IMG/VR virus record: IMGVR_UViG_3300045971_001064
Location: 1-64,000 of that record
Source of the DNA: a virus
Length of the DNA stretch: 64,000 bases
Direction: 5' to 3' (one strand)
Shown here: positions 54,286-63,345 of the stretch, piece after piece
Position numbering within the stretch: position 1 is the stretch's first letter
Layout: every line of letters begins with the position of its first letter
Made by a program: the position numbers and the translations under genes
The notes under the pieces: model-generated
Told to the model about the DNA's origin: nothing
What the model saw: only the letters and a program-made list of their open reading frames with translations
Database searches by the model: none

Positions 54286-56511
54286 ATGCCTCGACGCGCA
54301 CCGCTTCCCCCGGGGACTGACCCACGTGAGCATCCTGCCCTCAAGGGCGGGCATGTGGTCATCCTTGGCGGCGAGAAGCCGCTCTTCACGGCGAGTGGTC
54401 CCGTCGGCCACGCCGCGCTCGGCCAGATGCTTGAGCAGAAGGGCTTCGACTATGAGCCCTGCCACGGCAAGTACCAAGGCGACAAGCAGCCCTCGTACAT
54501 CGTCCACGTGCGCAACGACGGCGAGGACGAGACACTCAAGGGCATCGCCCGCAGGATGGGGCAGGAGTCGGTTGTCCACTCCGAGGGCGGCAAGCACCAG
54601 CTTGTCTACCTGAACGGCGACAACGCGGGCAAGGCGACCGCCCCGGCTGGTGGGCTGGAGTGGTACGGCGACAACGAGCCCGACGACAACTACACCACGC
54701 TGTACGGCGCGAGCGGTGAGCCGCTCGGCCACTTCAAGTACAACATGGACTTCGACAACCCGATGGTGCCCGATGGTCCGGGCCCGATGGTCGATGTTCC
54801 TGAGGCAGCGAAGCAGGTCCTGAAGTCGGCGGTTGAGTCCTACCGCGGCATCCTGCTCGACCTCCGCAAGCGCGAGACCGACAAGCTGTCCAAGAAGCTG
54901 AACCCGGGCATGGGCGCTGACCGTGACCAGCACACCGGCTCGCACCCCGACGGCTCAAGCCTCTCGCTCAACCGCCCGAGCCATCCCTTCAGCGAGCCCG
55001 CCCGAGCCACGAGCGGCGGCGCCATCGACGGTCGCATCGCCAAGTACATGACCGAGGGTGGACGCAAGGGCAAGGTCCGTGGCAACAAGCCCTCAAGCGA
55101 CATCTCGACTCAGGGCCCACACGGCCGCTCATCTCCCCACTCAGGCAACATCGTCAGCAAGACGGAGAACCCGATGAAGCTCCATGACCTCATGAAGTCG
55201 CAGGCTCAGGCCGTCAAGAAGTTCGGGGAGGAGGGCTTCCAGCCCACCAACAAGTTCTCGAACAAGCTCGCCGCTGGCCGCGAGAAGTCGCCCGAGGGTT
55301 CTCCCGCCGCTGCTGGGGCGAAGGACACCTTCACGCAGCGCGCGACCACGCCGTCGAGCCCGGGCGCCTTCAAGGCCGAGGAGAGCATGGGCAAGGCCCA
55401 GTGCCAGTGCGGCAAGGGCGAGTGCAAGTGGTGCGGCAAGGCTCCTCCGAAGCCGCGCCCCGGCAACGAGCAGGGTGAGCATGGCGGCAGCCCGAAGAAG
55501 CCCGCCTACCAGCCCGGCGACGAGGTCAAGAAGAGCATCTGGAAGAAGATGCCTGAGATGACCAAGGCTCAGACCAACGCGCACGCCTCGGCGAAGCGCA
55601 ACGGTGGGACCATCAAGCTCGGCAAGCAGGAGTTCTACCTCGACCACCAGAACCCCACCGTTCCGAAGGAGGACGATGCGTCCATCCCCGGCGGCAAGGA
55701 GACCGGCTGGCGCACGGGTGGGCAGAAGCCGAAGAGCGTCGAGCGCAGCGGCTCAGGCGGCGGCATCTCCGGCAACAAGCCCAAGGCGGGCCCTGACCAG
55801 AAGAACACCTCGGAGAACAGCGTGACCGAGGGCACCGTGCCGAAGTCGAGCGGCAAGAACGACCTCATCGAGAAGGCTGCTGCCGACTTCCATAAGCGGA
55901 CCGGCAACAAGTTCAAGAAGTACGAGTACGACAACGGCAAGTGCAAGGAGTGTGGCGCCGGTCTCGACGACTCGGGCTACTGCTCCCGCACCAACCACGA
56001 CGACGAGGATGAGAGGCCGTCCCCTGAGCAGTCCGCTCTGGACGAGGGCCGCCACAACCCGCAGGACTTCGAGAAGGCCGCGCCGAGCATGGGCGCTCCG
56101 AAGGCCCCGTCTGCTGGTGGCGCTGGCTCGCCGACCTTGAGCGGCGGCGCCTCCAAGAAGCCGCCCACCACCCACGCGACCGCGAACGCTGTGGGCTTCG
56201 GCAAGGCGCTGATGCCGTTCTCGGCCCAGCAGCACGGCGCGCAGGCTGCGCACGGCGCCGCTGGTGGTGGCGCTGCTCCGACTGCCGCTCCTGCGGTCAC
56301 TCCCAAGGCGCCCAGCCAGTTCGACCCGTCCCTCTACGCTCCGCCCGCGGGTGGCGTGAAGTCGGGTCTGCTCACCGACAAGGACTTCGCCAACGCCAAG
56401 GGTCCGATGTCCGGCGTTGGGGTCACTCCTCGTCCTGCTGCACCTGCCGGTCTGCGCTCGCCCGCCCAGCACAAGGGCATCACCGGCTTCCTCAACGGGA
56501 AGGGCGGGTAG
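54286..56511 (+). CDS. Large low-complexity polyvalent-type virion protein
   Basis: 741 residues. N-terminal domain (1-150; P-S-Y-I-V-H-V-R-N-D-G-E-D-E-T-L, then R-M-G-Q-E-S-V-V-H-S) similar to the DUF3293-type phage module. Then a long Lys/Pro/Gly/Ser-rich region with two Cys clusters (C-Q-C-G-K-G-E-C-K-W-C-G near 370; C-K-E-C-G...C about 560) and repeated K-A/S-E motifs, and an Ala/Pro-rich tail. Disordered character suggests packaging inside the capsid. Confidence 0.65.
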   Translation: MPRRAPLPPGTDPREHPALKGGHVVILGGEKPLFTASGPVGHAALGQMLEQKGFDYEPCHGKYQGDKQPSYIVHVRNDGEDETLKGIARRMGQESVVHSEGGKHQLVYLNGDNAGKATAPAGGLEWYGDNEPDDNYTTLYGASGEPLGHFKYNMDFDNPMVPDGPGPMVDVPEAAKQVLKSAVESYRGILLDLRKRETDKLSKKLNPGMGADRDQHTGSHPDGSSLSLNRPSHPFSEPARATSGGAIDGRIAKYMTEGGRKGKVRGNKPSSDISTQGPHGRSSPHSGNIVSKTENPMKLHDLMKSQAQAVKKFGEEGFQPTNKFSNKLAAGREKSPEGSPAAAGAKDTFTQRATTPSSPGAFKAEESMGKAQCQCGKGECKWCGKAPPKPRPGNEQGEHGGSPKKPAYQPGDEVKKSIWKKMPEMTKAQTNAHASAKRNGGTIKLGKQEFYLDHQNPTVPKEDDASIPGGKETGWRTGGQKPKSVERSGSGGGISGNKPKAGPDQKNTSENSVTEGTVPKSSGKNDLIEKAAADFHKRTGNKFKKYEYDNGKCKECGAGLDDSGYCSRTNHDDEDERPSPEQSALDEGRHNPQDFEKAAPSMGAPKAPSAGGAGSPTLSGGASKKPPTTHATANAVGFGKALMPFSAQQHGAQAAHGAAGGGAAPTAAPAVTPKAPSQFDPSLYAPPAGGVKSGLLTDKDFANAKGPMSGVGVTPRPAAPAGLRSPAQHKGITGFLNGKGG

Positions 56512-57144
56512 TTGGAGGTCTACGGACTCATCGACCCGCGTTCGGGAGAGTTGCGCTACGTCGGCAAGACGGAGCGCTCGAACGTCGTGCGTCTGAAGAG
56601 GCACGTGCATAACGCTCATGAAGGGGTGTCGTCGCACGCCTACAACTGGCTGCGTCAGCTTCTGGCCGCAGGTCTCAAGCCCGAGGTCTCGGTGCTGGAG
56701 GTTCATGAGACCGCCGAAGCTCTGAACGAAGCCGAGCGCCACCTCATCGCCTACTTCCGGAGCATCGGCTGTGACCTCACGAACGCCACCGAGGGCGGCG
56801 ATGGCTCTGTCGGGTATCGGCACACCGAGGAGTCCAAGCAGAAGCAGCGGTCCAAGATGACTGGCCGCCGGTTGACCGAGGAGCACCGAGCCAGCATCTC
56901 AGGTGGGCTGATGGGACGCATCGTGTCCCACGCGACGCGCGCCAAGCTGAGCGCCGCCAACTCGAAGTCCAACTCTTACCGCGCCCAGTCCGTCGTTGAC
57001 GACGACGGCGTGGTGTACCCGAGCATCAGCGCCGCAGCACGGGCGCTCAATATTCCGTCAGGAAACATCGCCCGAGCCGTTCGCAACGGGTCTACTGCCG
57101 GAGGTCGCGCCTTCGCGCTGACCGACGGTAATCTAGCTGCTTAG
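56512..57144 (+). CDS. GIY-YIG homing endonuclease
   Basis: 210 residues; the start must be TTG 56512, directly after the previous stop, as no ATG precedes the core. GIY-YIG core at the very N-terminus (V-Y-G-L-I-D-P-R-S-G-E-L-R-Y-V-G-K), Glu in N-E-A-E-R-H-L-I-A-Y-F, then NUMOD3-like basic repeats (H-T-E-E-S-K-Q-K) and a C-terminal helix-turn-helix (S-A-A-A-R-A-L-N-I). Intact relative to its paralog at 44287. Located between two late genes. Confidence 0.88.
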   Translation: MEVYGLIDPRSGELRYVGKTERSNVVRLKRHVHNAHEGVSSHAYNWLRQLLAAGLKPEVSVLEVHETAEALNEAERHLIAYFRSIGCDLTNATEGGDGSVGYRHTEESKQKQRSKMTGRRLTEEHRASISGGLMGRIVSHATRAKLSAANSKSNSYRAQSVVDDDGVVYPSISAAARALNIPSGNIARAVRNGSTAGGRAFALTDGNLAA

Positions 57145-57152
57145 GAGAAGCC

Positions 57153-59585
57153 ATGGCTCAGACTTTCGTCGACGATTCCGGCACACTTGTGATTCCACAG
57201 GCCAACGCCAAGTGGGCGACGGCTCCGTCGAACTCCGGCATCGCCACTCGCGGCGTTGTGGTCCTCGTCGGTGAGGCCGACATCGGCCCCGACTTCTCGC
57301 AGGAGGCCGACGGCCTCGCTGGCGCGACCTTCGGGCCCGGCCAGTTCTCCGCCGTGCAGGCGAAGTACGGCAGCGGCCCCATCGTCGACGCCTTCCGCAA
57401 CGTCGCCAACCCGTCTCGCGACCCGCAGGTCCGCGGCGCTCCGACTCAGGTCATCACCATCAAGACCAACGTGGGCACCAAGGCTCAGGGCGCTCTGACT
57501 GGCGGCTACGCGGTCGCCCGCGCCAAGGCTGCTGGCGCCAACGGTAACCTCATCTCGGTCGAGGTGCAGGGCAAGACCGCCGAGCGCGCTGCGACCATCT
57601 CGAAGGCCTTCATCCGGTCCACCGGCACCGAGGCCATCGGCGTCGCTGCCAATGGCGGCACCCCGGCCACCCTCGTGGTCACCGACCTCACCCCGACCGC
57701 CTTCGTGGCGACCAACCTCGCGGCCCTCGGGCTCGTCGGCGTCACCGTCGCTGGTGGCGTGAACTCGAAGCCCGCCAACGGCCTCGTGGCCGTGACCGCT
57801 GAGGTCACCGTCGCTGGCGCCGTCGTCACCATCGCCATCTCCGGCGGGACGTGGTCGAACCAGCCCGCCGCTGGCTGGACGCTCCTCATCGGCGGCGCCT
57901 CGCCCATCATGGGCGGCACCGGACAGAACTCGGGCTACTACGTGGTCACCTCGGCAACCCCGAGCACCATCGTGGCGAAGAAGATTGTCGACATCGACGG
58001 CGCCACCTACACGGCCCCCGTCGCTGTCGCCCCCGGCGCCGCGGCTGACGCGACGACCTGCGACGCCTACACCCCGGTGACCTTCACCAACGCCGTGGGC
58101 GTGGTCGAGGGGCTCGGCGGCTCGCTGAGCATCTACCGCCCGGTCGCCTCCACCGGCAGCCACTTCTTCGACACGAGCGCTGCTCCCCTCGCCGCCAGCG
58201 TGTTCACCACGTCGACGACCGAGCGCGTGGTCAGCGTCCTCGTCAACAGGAAGAACGACAACCTGTCCGAGACCCTGAACGCCGGGGGCAACGTGGCCCT
58301 GTCGGTCGGCAAGACGGGCAGCACGGGCGCCACGGTCACCGTGGACGCCACCACCATCACCCTGAGCGGCGGCATCGTCCTCACCAAGGCGAGCTTCCAG
58401 ACCATCGGCGACGTGGCGGCCTACATCAACGCCCAGACCGGCTGGTACGCCTCCACCCCGGCGGCCTTCCAGTCCAAGTCCCCGAGCGTGCTCGACCGCG
58501 GCGTCTTCAAGGCCGACCAGAACGGCATCGCCTCGACCGGCCCGGCGCGCATCAAGCTGGACGCCTACGCGGTCGTGACTGCCATCGGCACCAGCAACGG
58601 CATCGAGTTCGCCTCCAACCCCACCACCGGTCTCCCGGCGGTGCAGGCGGCGTCCTTCCTCGCTGGCGGCCTCAAGGGCGGCACCACTGACGCTGTCGTG
58701 GCGGCTGCTCTCGCGGCTGCCGGGCTGACCCGCTGCAACTTCGTGGTCACCTGCTTCTCGCGCGACGCCTCGCTGGACATCGCCGATGGCCTGACCGACT
58801 CGACGTCGACCTACACCATCGACGGCATCAACGCCTACAACGCGGCCCACGTGGCCAGCTTCTCGCAGTTCAAGAAGCGCCGCCCGCGTCAGGCCTTCGT
58901 GTCCAAGAAGGGCACGTTCACCGAGGCGAAGACCGCCGCTCAGACGCTGGCCTCGGCCCGCGTGGCGCTGGCCTTCCAAGACGTCGCTGCTCTGGGCGCC
59001 GCCGGGACGCAGTGGTTCCAGCCGTGGATGGGCGCCGTCATCGCCGCGGGCATGCAGGCCGCGGGCTTCTACCGGCCCATCTTCAACAAGAGCGTCGGGC
59101 TGACCGGCGTGACGCAGGCCGCTGGCGACTTCAAATCGCAGGACGATGACCAAGTCGAGGAGGCTCTGCTCGCAGGCCTGCTCGTCATCCGGCTGCGCGA
59201 CGGCGGTGGGTTCTCCTTCGTGAGCGACCAGACCACCTACGCCACGGACGAGAACTTCGTCTACAACTCGATTCAGGCCATGTACGTCGCCGACGTCATC
59301 GCCCAGACAGTCGCCCAGCGGATGGAGCGCGCCTTCGTCGGCCAGTCCTTCGCGGACGTCACCGCCGGGGTCGCCCTGTCGTACCTCAAGGGCATCATGG
59401 CCGACCTGAAGCGCCTCAAGCTCATCGCCACCTCGGACGACGCGGTCGACGGCTACAAGGACGCCAAGGTCGAGATTCGCCCGCCCGCCATGCTGGTGTC
59501 GGCTGAGGTCAAGGAGGCGACGGGGCTGTACTTCATCCCCATCAGCTTCCTCGTCACGCAGGTCCAGCAGACCGCGCAGCAGTAA
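57153..59585 (+). CDS. Contractile tail sheath protein
   Basis: 810 residues, AGGAG 6 nt before ATG and TAATCTAG (57129-57136) upstream inside the previous gene's end. The N-terminus (G-V-V-V-L-V-G-E-A-D-I-G-P-D-F) and C-terminal domain (Q-W-F-Q-P-W-M-G-A-V-I-A-A-G-M-Q-A-A-G-F-Y, then Y-F-I-P-I-S-F-L-V-T-Q-V) match myovirus sheath proteins; the middle has beta-rich surface insertions. It contracts to drive the tube through the envelope. It defines the phage as a myovirus. Confidence 0.9.
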   Translation: MAQTFVDDSGTLVIPQANAKWATAPSNSGIATRGVVVLVGEADIGPDFSQEADGLAGATFGPGQFSAVQAKYGSGPIVDAFRNVANPSRDPQVRGAPTQVITIKTNVGTKAQGALTGGYAVARAKAAGANGNLISVEVQGKTAERAATISKAFIRSTGTEAIGVAANGGTPATLVVTDLTPTAFVATNLAALGLVGVTVAGGVNSKPANGLVAVTAEVTVAGAVVTIAISGGTWSNQPAAGWTLLIGGASPIMGGTGQNSGYYVVTSATPSTIVAKKIVDIDGATYTAPVAVAPGAAADATTCDAYTPVTFTNAVGVVEGLGGSLSIYRPVASTGSHFFDTSAAPLAASVFTTSTTERVVSVLVNRKNDNLSETLNAGGNVALSVGKTGSTGATVTVDATTITLSGGIVLTKASFQTIGDVAAYINAQTGWYASTPAAFQSKSPSVLDRGVFKADQNGIASTGPARIKLDAYAVVTAIGTSNGIEFASNPTTGLPAVQAASFLAGGLKGGTTDAVVAAALAAAGLTRCNFVVTCFSRDASLDIADGLTDSTSTYTIDGINAYNAAHVASFSQFKKRRPRQAFVSKKGTFTEAKTAAQTLASARVALAFQDVAALGAAGTQWFQPWMGAVIAAGMQAAGFYRPIFNKSVGLTGVTQAAGDFKSQDDDQVEEALLAGLLVIRLRDGGGFSFVSDQTTYATDENFVYNSIQAMYVADVIAQTVAQRMERAFVGQSFADVTAGVALSYLKGIMADLKRLKLIATSDDAVDGYKDAKVEIRPPAMLVSAEVKEATGLYFIPISFLVTQVQQTAQQ

Positions 59586-59608
59586 GCGGCATCCTCTAGG
59601 AGAGCAAG

Positions 59609-60109
59609 ATGGCCAAGAGCAAGGTTCTTCACGGTGCACGGGCGGTCCTCTGGATTGGGACCACGCCGGTCGGCATCTTCAACAACGTGTCGTACGGCGT
59701 CACCTACGACATCGCCCCCGTCTACATCCTCGGCCGCGCGTCGGCTGCCGAGTTGGTGTACACCGGCATGGAGGTCGTGCAGGTCAGCGCCTCCGGCTTC
59801 CGCATCTTGGAGAACGGCCCGTTCGCGGTCGTCGACAAGGACACGGGCTCCAGCCTCCTGCCGAAGTTGCAGGACATCCTGAACTATCAGGACCTGACGG
59901 TCTCGCTGCATGACCGTCTGGAGACCGACCCGGCCAAGGGCACTCTGATGGTGCTCACCAACGTCAAGCCGCAGGGCTTCACGTCGAGCGTCGGCGCTCG
60001 CGGCTTGCAGGACATGACCGTGACCTTCCAAGGCCTCCACCTCTCCGACGAGTCCGGCGCGAACAACGAGGGCGCTGGCGCGGCTGACCTTCCGGCTGGC
60101 AGCGACTAG
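59609..60109 (+). CDS. Tail tube protein
   Basis: 166 residues, AGGAGAG before ATG. Beta-rich: A-V-L-W-I-G-T-T-P-V-G-I-F-N-N-V-S-Y-G, then V-Y-I-L-G-R and V-T-F-Q-G-L-H. Size, beta content and position right after the sheath gene match myovirus tube proteins. A fragment of it recurs in the - strand gene at 49335. Confidence 0.8.
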   Translation: MAKSKVLHGARAVLWIGTTPVGIFNNVSYGVTYDIAPVYILGRASAAELVYTGMEVVQVSASGFRILENGPFAVVDKDTGSSLLPKLQDILNYQDLTVSLHDRLETDPAKGTLMVLTNVKPQGFTSSVGARGLQDMTVTFQGLHLSDESGANNEGAGAADLPAGSD

Positions 60110-60112
60110 CCG

Positions 60113-60379
60113 ATGGTCAGGGCGAAGCTCACGAGGGCCGACGGCTCCACGCTTGAACTGGAGGGCACTTCGGAAGAGGTGTCCGCAGTTCTTGCGTGGG
60201 AGCGCCCGGCTGCCCCGCTGGGCCACTTGCAGCCCCTCGTCCTCCCAATCCCCTACCAGCCGCCCGCGAGCCCCATCCCGGGCACGTGGGGGCCCTTCTC
60301 TGGCGGCGTCAGCGGGGGCGTCGTTCCCTGCACCGCCACTTCCCCCTTGGACCTGCCCGTGGCGGCAGCCTCGAACTAG
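60113..60379 (+). CDS. Small tail-associated protein
   Basis: 88 residues, three bases after the tube gene. Beta start (MVRAKLTRADGSTLELEGTSEE) then a Pro/Gly-rich second half (PPASPIPGTWGPFSGGVSGG). Perhaps a tube cap or chaperone; not recognised. Confidence 0.6.
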   Translation: MVRAKLTRADGSTLELEGTSEEVSAVLAWERPAAPLGHLQPLVLPIPYQPPASPIPGTWGPFSGGVSGGVVPCTATSPLDLPVAAASN

Positions 60380-60388
60380 GAGCACATC

Positions 60389-61528
60389 ATGGCCTTCAAC
60401 CAGAAGCTCGCCCGCATGGGGCAGGACATCCTCGACGCGCTGGAGCAGTACAAGCTCACGTACGGGGTCTCGTACAACCGTGACCGGGACCTTCAGGTCA
60501 CCGTGACCGACACCGACCTCGTCAACGGCGGCCCGACCTTGCTCCAGTTCGTCAAGGCTCCTCAGTTGAAGAACAACCTCTCCAACCCGGTCACCGGGCT
60601 GGTCGAGGACGTCTTCACTCCGCACATCATTCAGGTGATGTTCTCGGAGAAGGCCGCTGCCTTCGAGACCGTCACTGTCACTGGCGTGGTCGGCGGCACT
60701 CGCGCGAAGGGCACTATCACCGGGCTCAACGTGCTGGTCGGCAACACCGTCGTGGTCGGCGGGCACATCTACACCTGCGTCGCCACCGGCACCCGCGCCC
60801 CGGGCACGTACGACTTCGACTTCTCCGGCACCAGCGACGCGGACACGATGGCCAACCTCGTCATCGCGCTCAACGACTCGCCCACCGGCAACCCGCGCGT
60901 GTACGCCGTGCAGGATACCGTCGCCCCGACCAAAATCAACCTGTTCTACGGGGAGCCGGGCGTCGTCGGCAACGCCATCACGCTGGCCAACGGCGCCGGT
61001 CTCAAGTTCACGGTCTCTGGCGCCACGCTGGCCGGTGGCGTCGACGGCGAGTGGCTTGAGTTCAACGCCAGTGCGAAGACCTTCGCCTTGGCCGCGGGCG
61101 AGTTGGTGTGGAACGACCTGTGCTTCCTCGTCGGCGCTACCGACGCTGCAACCACCGCCTCTCTCAAGACGTTCCTGAACACGAGCGCCTTCAGCGCGTT
61201 CCTCACCGCCATCGACTCCGCCCCGCCTTCTGCCACCAGCCTCGACTTGGTCTCGCTGACCGCGGGCACGGGGAGCAACGGCCTCACGTGGACTGACTCT
61301 GGCGGCGGGCTGCATGCCGTCAACGGCGCTTGGGCCGGTGGCACCGACACGGGCACCACCAGCCTCATGCGCGCCAAGATTCTGGCCGAGTGCTTCACCA
61401 AGGGCTCGCAGGTCGACATCTACCGCCCGAACGTGGAGACCGGCGTCCCGGCCACGGACGCCTTCATCGACGGGAACCTGCTCTGGTCCTACCGTAACCT
61501 CTCGTGGGGCAACCTGTCCCACATGTAA
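60389..61528 (+). CDS. Tail structural protein
   Basis: 379 residues, AGGAG before ATG. Helical N-terminus (1-40), then repeats of beta-rich segments (VTVTGVVGGTRAKGTITGLNVLVGNTVVVGGHIYTCVAT) similar in style to those in the sheath protein, and a conserved-looking C-terminus. End of the tail block, followed by a terminator. Probably a tail or neck component. Confidence 0.7.
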   Translation: MAFNQKLARMGQDILDALEQYKLTYGVSYNRDRDLQVTVTDTDLVNGGPTLLQFVKAPQLKNNLSNPVTGLVEDVFTPHIIQVMFSEKAAAFETVTVTGVVGGTRAKGTITGLNVLVGNTVVVGGHIYTCVATGTRAPGTYDFDFSGTSDADTMANLVIALNDSPTGNPRVYAVQDTVAPTKINLFYGEPGVVGNAITLANGAGLKFTVSGATLAGGVDGEWLEFNASAKTFALAAGELVWNDLCFLVGATDAATTASLKTFLNTSAFSAFLTAIDSAPPSATSLDLVSLTAGTGSNGLTWTDSGGGLHAVNGAWAGGTDTGTTSLMRAKILAECFTKGSQVDIYRPNVETGVPATDAFIDGNLLWSYRNLSWGNLSHM

Positions 61529-61560
61529 GACACGGAGTCCTGCTCCTCTGTGCATGAACG

Positions 61561-61587
61561 AGCCCCGCTGGTGCGGGGCTTTTCATT
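61561..61587 (+). terminator. Rho-independent terminator of the tail block
   Basis: AGCCCCGC-TGGT-GCGGGGCT followed by TTTCATTT. It also overlaps the 3' end of the convergent gene at 61583. Confidence 0.9.
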
Positions 61588-61813
61588 TGGCGAGGCGGTA
61601 CTCACTCAGGCACTGGAAGCAGACGCCGTTGTCGCGCGCCACGCGGCTGACGTCCGCGATGGGCACGCGCAGGTCCCAGCCAGCCGACACGCCGCCGCAG
61701 AGCGACTTGGTGTCGATGCCACCGCTGAACTTCTGGCCCTTCTCCGTGAGCAACCTGATGTGCCACTTCGAGCGGCTGGAGGCGTGCACGCTCTCGCAGA
61801 ACGAGTAGGTCAT
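61583..61813 (-). CDS. Hypothetical protein
   Basis: 76 residues, starting MTYSFCESVHASSRSKWH; ATG overlaps the previous stop. Contains C-F-Q-C near the end. Last gene of the 63833-61583 operon. No family recognised. Confidence 0.65.
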   Translation of the reverse strand: MTYSFCESVHASSRSKWHIRLLTEKGQKFSGGIDTKSLCGGVSAGWDLRVPIADVSRVARDNGVCFQCLSEYRLAK

Positions 61814-62076
61814 TTGCGGCAGTCCCCGTTGCACATGCCGTCCTCTTCGAGGATGGCCTCGGCGCCGCAGCCCGGGCAACGCTGCTCTGGACGTCCGTCC
61901 TCGACCTCCAAGATGACCATGTGGACCGAGCGCAGGCTCTTGCCCCAGCGCAGCGTCATCCTGTTCCCCATGAGCGTGACGCCGAGCCCTGCCTTGGTGT
62001 GGAGCTTCTCCCTCAACTCCTCCATCGCCTTCTCGGCGTGGTGAGGGAGCTTCAACTCGTAGATGTCGTGTGTCAC
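61810..62076 (-). CDS. Hypothetical protein with C-terminal zinc ribbon
   Basis: 88 residues from GTG 62076 (GTGA overlap). Helical first half, then R-C-P-G-C-G-A...C-N-G-D-C zinc ribbon. Function unknown. Confidence 0.65.
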   Translation of the reverse strand: MTHDIYELKLPHHAEKAMEELREKLHTKAGLGVTLMGNRMTLRWGKSLRSVHMVILEVEDGRPEQRCPGCGAEAILEEDGMCNGDCRK

Positions 62077-62873
62077 TTGTACTCGCTCTCGTGCTTCTGT
62101 TGGGCGCTCTCCACCAACTTGACCACGGTCTCGGACGGGATGGTGAAGGCCTTGGTCGCGTGGAAGCCCTTGCTCTCGTACTTGGCGAGGCGCATCGACA
62201 CGCGGGCGTGGGACTCGACGCGGTGCTGGATGAGGCGTCGGCACGAGTAGTCCACGGCGCCCATGGGGTTGAAGACGAGCGCCTCCCCGTGGAGGTCGAT
62301 GGCAGCTTGCACCACGGTGAAGTCGAAGGAGTCGATGACGTGCTCGGCGCTCTCGTACCACCGAATCTTCACCAACTGGACGACCTTGCCGCCGAAGACG
62401 TGGCGAAGCTCGAAGGGCGGCACGAGCGTGATGTACGGAGCGCCCTCGAACTCCTTGGTCCAGAGCAGCTTCCCGTCCTCGCCCACGAACTTGAGCAGTT
62501 GCGGGTCCTGCACCTTGAGGCCTTTGGACAGGAGGTAGGCGTACATCTTCTCGAAGGACTCCTTGCCGTCGAAGAAGATGTCGATGTCGTTGGGGTCGCC
62601 GAGGCCCGCGTTGAAGAGCAGGTCCGCCACGTAGCCGCCAGCGAGGAAGACGCCTTCGACGCTGCAAGGCATGTGGTTGATGACGCCGAGGTTGAGGTCG
62701 CGCCCTTCGAGCGCTTGCCACATCACCGTCGCGTACTCCACGTCGCTGCGCTCGTAGTCCTGCGGCACGTACTCGGCCATCGGCAGGCCGGAGTCGGTGA
62801 AGAACTCGCCGCCTGACGCGAGGTCGAGCTTCATGGTGCCGTGGATGGGGGTCATCGGGATGAGTTCGGTCAT
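62073..62873 (-). CDS. Nucleotidyltransferase-superfamily protein
   Basis: 266 residues from ATG 62873. L-A-G-G-Y-V-A-D-L-L-F-N-A-G-L-G-D-P-N-D-I-D-I-F-F (about residues 83-107) fits the G-G...D-x-D signature of polymerase-beta-type nucleotidyltransferases found in several phages. Later motifs are less clear. It may transfer a nucleotide to RNA, protein or an antibiotic-like substrate, or may be inactive. Confidence 0.75.
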   Translation of the reverse strand: MTELIPMTPIHGTMKLDLASGGEFFTDSGLPMAEYVPQDYERSDVEYATVMWQALEGRDLNLGVINHMPCSVEGVFLAGGYVADLLFNAGLGDPNDIDIFFDGKESFEKMYAYLLSKGLKVQDPQLLKFVGEDGKLLWTKEFEGAPYITLVPPFELRHVFGGKVVQLVKIRWYESAEHVIDSFDFTVVQAAIDLHGEALVFNPMGAVDYSCRRLIQHRVESHARVSMRLAKYESKGFHATKAFTIPSETVVKLVESAQQKHESEYK

Positions 62874-63091
62874 GGCAGTATCTCCAGCGGTTGGAAGTCG
62901 AAGCGGTTGCACATGCGGATGCTGCGGTTGTTCGGGTACACGGTGTCGACGGTCGACAGCATGAACAGGCCTCGCCACGTCGAGTCGACTCTCATCACGG
63001 TGCCCGACGGGAACAGGTTGCCGCTCTTGGTCTCGACGCAGCGGACGAGGACGACCTTCTGGCCGACGAGGTCACCGCACTTCTCCTTCAC
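62870..63091 (-). CDS. Hypothetical small protein
   Basis: 73 residues, ATGA overlap with the next gene. Beta-barrel-like pattern (GQKVVLVRCVETKSGNLFPSGTVMRVDSTW), reminiscent of small SH3-like folds. Function unknown. Confidence 0.65.
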   Translation of the reverse strand: MKEKCGDLVGQKVVLVRCVETKSGNLFPSGTVMRVDSTWRGLFMLSTVDTVYPNNRSIRMCNRFDFQPLEILP

Positions 63092-63345
63092 GACTCTCTC
63101 GGGGGCCAGCGCCAGACCCAGCCGTCGCCAGCGAGGCTGCGGTGCTCGTTGGGGTTCAGCGAGACCTTGACGGTCATGTCGAAGTTCTTGCCAGCCGGGT
63201 CGAGGATGCGCAGGTAGGCAGCGCTCTCGGCGACGAGAGTCACGATGGCAGCGTAGGGCTGCGCGTCGGGCTCGCGCCAGCAGTTGTTCTCCAAGTCGTG
63301 CCCCGCGTGGTGCGCGTGGACGGTGCGGCCGACGGTGAGCTTCAT
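63088..63345 (-). CDS. Hypothetical protein
   Basis: 85 residues, starting MKLTVGRTVHAHHAGHD, with ATGA-type overlaps on both sides. Mainly beta. No family recognised. Confidence 0.65.
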   Translation of the reverse strand: MKLTVGRTVHAHHAGHDLENNCWREPDAQPYAAIVTLVAESAAYLRILDPAGKNFDMTVKVSLNPNEHRSLAGDGWVWRWPPRES

